DNA of 9,649 bases from positions 1-9,649 of the forward strand of contig JACDBR010000092.1 of the NCBI GenBank assembly GCA_013694825.1, read 5' to 3'. The notes beneath the pieces are model-generated. The model did not search any database. It worked only from the letters and a program-made list of their open reading frames with translations, and was not told the DNA's origin. This document shows positions 5,802 through 9,649 of this stretch, one piece after another. The translations under genes were made by a program, and so were the position numbers. This DNA comes from Solirubrobacterales bacterium (GTDB taxonomy: Bacteria > Actinomycetota > Thermoleophilia > Solirubrobacterales > 70-9). Position 1 is the first letter of the stretch, and each line of letters opens with the position of its first letter.

Positions 5802-7423
5802 GCGGAGCCCTGGACGGTTGCGCTCACGCTGCCGCAGGTTCGGCCGCCGTCGCCACACGGCCGCGGATCAGGTCGGCGGCGCGCTCGGCCAGCATGATCG
5901 TGGGCGCGCGTGTTGCCGCCGGGGATCAGCGGCATCACCGAGGCGTCGACGACCCGCAGCCCGTCGAGCCCGTGGACCCGCAGCTCGCTGTCGACGACGG
6001 CGTCCTCGCCGACGTCGCTCATCCTGCAGGTTCCCACCGGGTGGTAGATCAGCATCAGGCGCCGGCGCATATCGGCCTCGAGGTCGACTGGGTCGACTAT
6101 CGCCCGGCCGGGCTTCAGCTCCTTGAGGATCACCTCGCTCATCGGGCTCTGGGCGGCGATCTCGCGCGCCTGCACCATGCCGTCGACGAGTGAGCGGACG
6201 TCATCGGGCTCGGAGAGCGTGTTGGTGAGGATGCGTGGCTTGTCGATCGGGTCGGCCGAGCGCAGCCAGACCCGGCCACGAGCCTGCGGCGAGACCAGCA
6301 CCGGCGCGATCACCGCGCAGTGGCCGTCGTACTCCTCGGCGCCGTGGTCCTCGTAGTAGGCAGCCCCCATGTGGAACTGGATGTCGGCCGCGGGAAGGCC
6401 CGGGCGGCTGCGAACGAACGCCACCACCTCCGCGACGCTCGAGGTCAGCGGCCCGCTGCGCCGCAGGAGCCATTCGGCCATGTGCTTCGGGCTGTCGGCG
6501 CGGTAGAGCGTGTTCTGGTCGGAGACCTCCCAGATCAGGGTCACGAACGGGTGGTCTTGGAGGTTGCGACCGACGCCGGGGAGCTCGTGGCGCGGCTCGA
6601 CCCCGGCCTCGCGGAGCTCGGCGGGGTCGCCGACGCCGCTCAGCTGGAGCAACTGCGGGGACTGGATCGCTCCGGCGCTCAGAATCAGATCGCGCTCGGC
6701 ACGGATCAGCTCGCTGCGGCCGAAGCGTCGCCCGACCCGGACGCCGGTGGCGCGCTGACCCTCGATCTCGACGCCGAGCACCTGGACGCCGGTGCGGATC
6801 TCGAGGTTGGGTCGCGAGACGACCGGCTTCAGGTAACCATCGGCGGCGCTCCAGCGCTTGCCGCCCGACTGGGTGACCTGGAACCGCGCCACGCCGTCCT
6901 GCTCGGGGCCGTTGTAGTCGGAGCTGGGGGGGATGCCCGCAGCGACGCTGGCCTCGATCAAGCGCCGGTCGAGCGGTCGCGGCGAGCGTTGCTCGGAGAC
7001 TTTCAGGGGCCCGCCGGCGCCATGGAACTCAGAGGCCCCGCGGTCGTTGTCCTCCGCCTTGACGAAGTAGGGCAGGACGTCCGACCAGCCCCAGCCGCGG
7101 GCGCCTTGGCGCTCCCAGAGGTCGTAGTCGAGCGGCCGCCCGCGGACGTAGAGCATCGCGTTCATCGAGCTCGAGCCGCCGAGACTGCGGCCGCGCGGGA
7201 TGTAGAGCGACCGGTCGTCGACGTGTGGCTCGGGCTCGGTCATGAAGTCCCAGTCGAGCTTGGTGTGGAACTGGTTCGCGAACGCGGCCGGAATCTTGAT
7301 GTTGGGGCTGCGGTCCTTGCCGCCGGCCTCGAGCAGCAGGACGCGCGTAGAAGGGTCCTCGGAGAGCCGATTGGCGAGCACGCAGCCCGCCGATCCGGCG
7401 CCGACGATCACGTAGTCGTACAT
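5798..7423 (-). CDS. GMC-family FAD-dependent oxidoreductase, C-terminus apparently frameshifted
   Basis: A 541-residue glucose-methanol-choline family flavoenzyme, expected to oxidise an alcohol to an aldehyde, as choline dehydrogenase and alcohol dehydrogenase relatives do. VIVGAGSAGCVLANRL (residues 5-20) binds the FAD ADP moiety. GRSLGGSSSMNAMLYVRG (78-95) and GAIQSPQLLQLSGVG (251-265) match the two GMC signatures. YHPVGTCRM gives catalytic His461, and IPGGN gives Asn504 as the second active-site residue. After NTR the protein loses homology and turns Arg/Gly-rich. One frame over, the same DNA encodes the expected APTIMLAERAADLI helix and stops at 5824, which would give about 533 residues. 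The last 36 residues are therefore probably wrong. The ATG at 7421-7423 is preceded by AAGGAAGGAG. The gene lies 44 nt after tRNA-Ser on the same strand and is coupled to the hydrolase gene. The family call is firm; the intactness is uncertain. Confidence 0.92.
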   Translation of the reverse strand: MYDYVIVGAGSAGCVLANRLSEDPSTRVLLLEAGGKDRSPNIKIPAAFANQFHTKLDWDFMTEPEPHVDDRSLYIPRGRSLGGSSSMNAMLYVRGRPLDYDLWERQGARGWGWSDVLPYFVKAEDNDRGASEFHGAGGPLKVSEQRSPRPLDRRLIEASVAAGIPPSSDYNGPEQDGVARFQVTQSGGKRWSAADGYLKPVVSRPNLEIRTGVQVLGVEIEGQRATGVRVGRRFGRSELIRAERDLILSAGAIQSPQLLQLSGVGDPAELREAGVEPRHELPGVGRNLQDHPFVTLIWEVSDQNTLYRADSPKHMAEWLLRRSGPLTSSVAEVVAFVRSRPGLPAADIQFHMGAAYYEDHGAEEYDGHCAVIAPVLVSPQARGRVWLRSADPIDKPRILTNTLSEPDDVRSLVDGMVQAREIAAQSPMSEVILKELKPGRAIVDPVDLEADMRRRLMLIYHPVGTCRMSDVGEDAVVDSELRVHGLDGLRVVDASVMPLIPGGNTRAHDHAGRARRRPDPRPCGDGGRTCGSVSATVQGSA

Positions 7424-7467
7424 GGTCTCCTTCCTTCGGCCCGGGCTGCGCGAGCTTAGTTGTGGAG

Positions 7468-7557
7468 CGGAGGGGGAGGGATTCGAACCCTCGGAACGGG
7501 GGTTGCCCGTTCAGCGGTTTTCAAGACCGCCGCAATCGACCTCTCTGCCACCCCTCC
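7468..7557 (-). tRNA. tRNA-Ser(UGA)
   Basis: The 90-nt minus-strand sequence folds as a type II tRNA. The acceptor arms are GGAGGGG and CCCCTCC with discriminator G. The D-arm stem is GCA/TGC. The anticodon stem GCGGT/ACCGC encloses loop CTTGAAA with anticodon TGA (plus-strand TCA at 7521-7523). The long variable arm AACGGG/CCCGTT is typical of serine tRNAs. The T-arm is GAGGG/CCCTC around TTCGAAT. CCA is not encoded (the next bases are CTC), so it must be added after transcription. The gene reads UCN serine codons. No T-run terminator lies between its 3' end and the GMC start codon 44 nt downstream, so read-through into that gene is possible. Confidence 0.97.
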
Positions 7558-7691
7558 GATTCGACCTGCCGCCCCGCCGGCTCGGCTGGTTCGGCGAGCA
7601 TCAAGCGAGAGGGTAAGCGGCGGCGCCCGGGTCCGGTCGCGTGAGCGAGCGCGCGAGGAGGGAGCGCGGCAAGGGTCAGACGCTGCGCGCG

Positions 7692-7697
7692 TAGATT
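7692..7697 (+). promoter_or_regulatory. candidate -10 box of the lactone-oxidase gene, leaderless spacing
   Basis: TAGATT is followed by exactly 7 nt and then the ATG at 7705. No Shine-Dalgarno sequence precedes that ATG, so a transcript starting at the A of ATG fits best. No convincing -35 element is seen. The rest of the 147-nt divergent gap toward tRNA-Ser shows nothing else I can name. Confidence 0.4.
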
Positions 7698-7704
7698 GCT
7701 GGCG

Positions 7705-9003
7705 ATGCCAGAGGCGTGGAGGAACTGGTCGCGCGAGCTGAGCTGCACCCCGGCGGCGATCGAACGGCCACGCACCGCGGCCGAGCTTGGCGCCGTCGTA
7801 GCCCGCGCCGCCACCGCCGGTCAGCGGGTGCGGGTCTCCGCCTCCGGTCACTCGTTCTCGGAGATCGCGCTGACCGACGGGGTCATGGTCAGGCTCGACC
7901 ATCTCGATCGGTTGCTCGGCGTCGACGTCGAGCGGGGCCTCGTGCGGGTCGAGGCGGGGATCGTCCTGGCCGAGCTCAGCCGCCGCCTCGACTCGCTCGG
8001 GCTCGGGCTCGAGAACCTCGGCGACATCGACCGTCAGACGCTCGGTGGCGCGATCGCCACCGCCACCCACGGAACGGGCAGCCGCTATCGCAACCTCTCC
8101 TCCCAGGTCGAGGCGCTCGAGCTGGTCGGCGCCGATGGCACGCTGCTCGAGCTCAGCGAGAGATCCGATCCCGGCGCCTTCCGGGCAGCGCGGGTCGGGC
8201 TCGGCTCGTTGGGGATCGTCTACTCGGTGACGCTGCGGGCGCTGCCCGCATTCACGTTGCGCCGGGTCGACCGCCCGCGTCCGCTCGAGGAGGTGTTGGC
8301 CGACCTCGACTCGATCGAAGCGGACTGCGACCACTTCGAGTTCTACGTCTTCCCTCACACCGGGACGGCCCTGTGCCGGGAGACGGTCCGGCTCGGCGAC
8401 GCCGCTCCGCAGCCGTGCAACCGGGCGACCGAATGGGCACGCGAAGTGGCGCTCGAAAACGGCGCCGGCGCCGCGCTGGCGGCCGTAGCTCGCCGCTTTC
8501 CCGGCCGAGCCCCGGCGCTGGCCCGCCTGGGATCGGCGGGGTTCGGGCGCTCGACGAAGATCGATCGTAGCCACCGCGTCTTCGCCAGCGACCGCCGCGT
8601 GCGCTTCACGGAGATGGAGTACTCGATCCCGCGCGAAGCGATGGTCTCCACCCTTCGAGAGGTGCTCGCGGTCGCCGCGCGCCCGAGGCACGCGGTCGCC
8701 TTCCCGATCGAGGTCCGCTTCGTCGCCGCCGACAACGCGCTGCTCAGCCCCTCGTTCGAGCGAGACGCCTGCTACGTCGCCGTGCACCACGATCGCGCGC
8801 TCGGCTGGAGTGGCTACTTCCGCGAGGTCGAGGCCGCGATGCGCGAGCGCGACGGCCGCCCGCACTGGGGTAAGCGCCACTTTCGAGAGGCGGCCGACCT
8901 CGCGCCGCTCTACCCGCGCTGGGAGGACTTCGCCGCGGTCCGCGAGCGGCTCGATCCCGGGCGCGTGTTCTCGAACGCCTACATCGATCGGGTGCTCGGC
9001 TAG
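7705..9003 (+). CDS. FAD-linked sugar-lactone/alditol oxidase (aldonolactone oxidoreductase family)
   Basis: A 432-residue enzyme of the VAO/PCMH flavoprotein superfamily, resembling L-gulono-/D-arabinono-1,4-lactone oxidases and alditol oxidases. The FAD domain comprises PRTAAELGAVVARAATAGQR, VSASGHSFSEIALTDGVMV, ENLGDIDRQTLGGAIATATH and GLGSLGIVYSVTL (residues about 22-178). His49 in SGHSF is where family members carry a covalent histidyl-FAD bond. The C-terminal domain ends with RPHWGKRH (HWGK 387-390), the family's active-site motif, and LDPGRVFSNAYIDRVLG. There is no signal peptide. Substrates could be aldonolactones or polyols, and the electron acceptor (oxygen or other) is not readable. 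I chose the ATG at 7705; a TTG three codons earlier is in frame but overlaps the likely -10 box. The gene stands alone, divergent from tRNA-Ser and convergent with a PLP-enzyme gene. Confidence 0.92.
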   Translation: MPEAWRNWSRELSCTPAAIERPRTAAELGAVVARAATAGQRVRVSASGHSFSEIALTDGVMVRLDHLDRLLGVDVERGLVRVEAGIVLAELSRRLDSLGLGLENLGDIDRQTLGGAIATATHGTGSRYRNLSSQVEALELVGADGTLLELSERSDPGAFRAARVGLGSLGIVYSVTLRALPAFTLRRVDRPRPLEEVLADLDSIEADCDHFEFYVFPHTGTALCRETVRLGDAAPQPCNRATEWAREVALENGAGAALAAVARRFPGRAPALARLGSAGFGRSTKIDRSHRVFASDRRVRFTEMEYSIPREAMVSTLREVLAVAARPRHAVAFPIEVRFVAADNALLSPSFERDACYVAVHHDRALGWSGYFREVEAAMRERDGRPHWGKRHFREAADLAPLYPRWEDFAAVRERLDPGRVFSNAYIDRVLG

Positions 9004-9040
9004 CCGGCGCGGCGGCGCCCGGTCACGGGCTCGGGCCGGC
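9003..9040. terminator. GC-rich nested hairpin between convergent genes, possible bidirectional terminator
   Basis: Inner stem GCCCG (9017-9021) and CGGGC (9026-9030) closes a 4-nt loop. Outer arms GCCGGC (9003-9008) and GCCGGC (9035-9040) can also pair. It starts at the last base of the oxidase stop codon and lies 54 nt past the end of the convergent gene. No T-run is present on either strand, so it is a weak terminator call. Confidence 0.25.
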
Positions 9041-9093
9041 CTCCGCTCGGCTACAAGATGCTCCGCCGTGGCTTCCGAGCGACTGGCCTGGAC

Positions 9094-9649
9094 CTATAGA
9101 AAGGCTTTGCCCTCCCCTCGGTAGGTCGGCACCTCGTCGACGACCCGCCCGTCCTCGAGCAGGTGCAGCGAGTCGAAGCGCTCGCAGAGCTCGCCGGCCT
9201 TCGCGTGGCGCAGGTAGACGCGGTCGCCGATCCGAAGCCCCGCGGCCGCGGGCCCTGCGAGCGGGGTCTGTACCTCTCCAGCGCCCTCGTCGCGATCGAG
9301 CCGCAATCCTGTCGGCAGGTAGGGCTGAGGCAGGCGATCGGGAGCGGCAGCGCCTGAGGCGACGTAGCCGCCGCCGAGCAGCGTGGCGCCGCCGGCGCTG
9401 GGCCGGCGCACGACCGGCAGGCAGAAGATCGCCGCCGGGCGGAGGTCGAGCGAGCGGTAGGAGTCGAACAGCGCCGGGGCGTAGAAGCCCGAGCCGGCAC
9501 TGAGCTCGGTTGCGAGCCCCAGCCCGGCGCTGCGCGTGAGGCTGCCCGTTCCGCCTGCGTTGACGAACCGAAGCTCCTCCCCGGCTTCGCGGGCGACGTT
9601 CCGCACGGCGTCGATCGTCTCCGGCAGCCGGCGCGAGAGCTCGCGCAGC
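9094..9649 (-). CDS. PLP-dependent amino acid deaminase/aldolase (D-threonine aldolase / D-serine dehydratase-like), 5' end outside window
   Basis: Only the C-terminal 184 or so residues are present; the frame stays open through the window edge, and the full family is roughly twice this long. Visible features are FVNAGGTGSL, then ELSAGSGFYAPALFDSY (the PLP-phosphate-binding and barrel end of alanine-racemase-fold enzymes), followed by the D-serine-dehydratase-like C-terminal domain: GDRVYLRHAKAGELCERFD, with His and Cys placed as likely metal ligands. It ends TYRGEGKAFL. The PLP lysine would be in the missing part. Relatives cleave D-threonine-type beta-hydroxy amino acids or dehydrate D-serine using PLP and a divalent metal; this subgroup is not well characterised, so the substrate is open. 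The stop is TAG at 9094-9096. The GTG at 9604-9606 is internal rather than the start. The gene is convergent with the lactone-oxidase-type gene, 90 nt apart. Confidence 0.85.
   Translation of the reverse strand, partial: LRELSRRLPETIDAVRNVAREAGEELRFVNAGGTGSLTRSAGLGLATELSAGSGFYAPALFDSYRSLDLRPAAIFCLPVVRRPSAGGATLLGGGYVASGAAAPDRLPQPYLPTGLRLDRDEGAGEVQTPLAGPAAAGLRIGDRVYLRHAKAGELCERFDSLHLLEDGRVVDEVPTYRGEGKAFL

Noticed and set aside
5802..5858. Longer start of the alpha/beta hydrolase at the GTG at 5858
   Set aside because: It adds 19 mostly basic residues inside the GMC gene with no ribosome binding site; the ATG at 5801 fits the fold.
7468..7557. tRNA-Ser as a mobile-element attachment site
   Set aside because: No integrase gene and no direct repeat of the tRNA 3' end is visible in the window.
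7456..8880. Long minus-strand frame (474 codons) opposite the lactone-oxidase gene and through tRNA-Ser
   Set aside because: It runs antisense to a clear flavoenzyme and across a tRNA, and its composition is typical of an antisense GC-rich frame.

Overview
The window is GC-rich throughout and its genes look actinobacterial: GC-biased codons, several GTG starts, a type II tRNA-Ser without an encoded CCA, and a TetR-regulated acyl-CoA dehydrogenase. I guess a Thermoleophilia/Solirubrobacterales-like lineage, but no marker gene proves it. No phage, transposase, CRISPR or integrase signal is visible, so this reads as ordinary chromosome with metabolic and secreted-protein genes.

Layout. (1) 1-1589, plus strand: a small SnoaL/NTF2-like protein, a short intergenic region holding an inverted repeat over a possible promoter, then a secreted right-handed beta-helix protein with a choice-of-anchor-Q-type C-terminus. 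(2) 1586-7557, all minus strand, read from high to low coordinates: tRNA-Ser(UGA), a GMC-family FAD alcohol oxidoreductase, an alpha/beta hydrolase, a TetR regulator, an acyl-CoA dehydrogenase, and a secreted GH26-like glycosidase broken by a frameshift. (3) 7692-9003, plus strand: an aldonolactone-oxidase-type FAD enzyme, possibly translated from a leaderless mRNA. (4) 9094-9649, minus strand and cut by the window edge: the C-terminal part of a PLP-dependent D-threonine aldolase/D-serine dehydratase-like protein, convergent with the oxidase.

How the genes may work together. The GMC oxidoreductase, hydrolase, TetR and acyl-CoA dehydrogenase together suggest breakdown of an ester or alcohol through an acyl-CoA. 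Hydrolysis, alcohol oxidation and beta-oxidation would be the steps, with TetR as the sensor. This is inference from gene families and order; no substrate can be read from the sequence.

The most notable observations are two frameshifts about 3.6 kb apart. One, in a GMC gene, is explained exactly by loss of one CG unit; the other splits the GH26-like gene just before its acid/base Glu. Also notable are two start codons placed 7 nt after a TANNNT box, one of them overlapping a palindrome upstream of the TetR gene, and convergent stop codons sharing one CTAG. I did not find convincing evidence of a novel multi-gene system.
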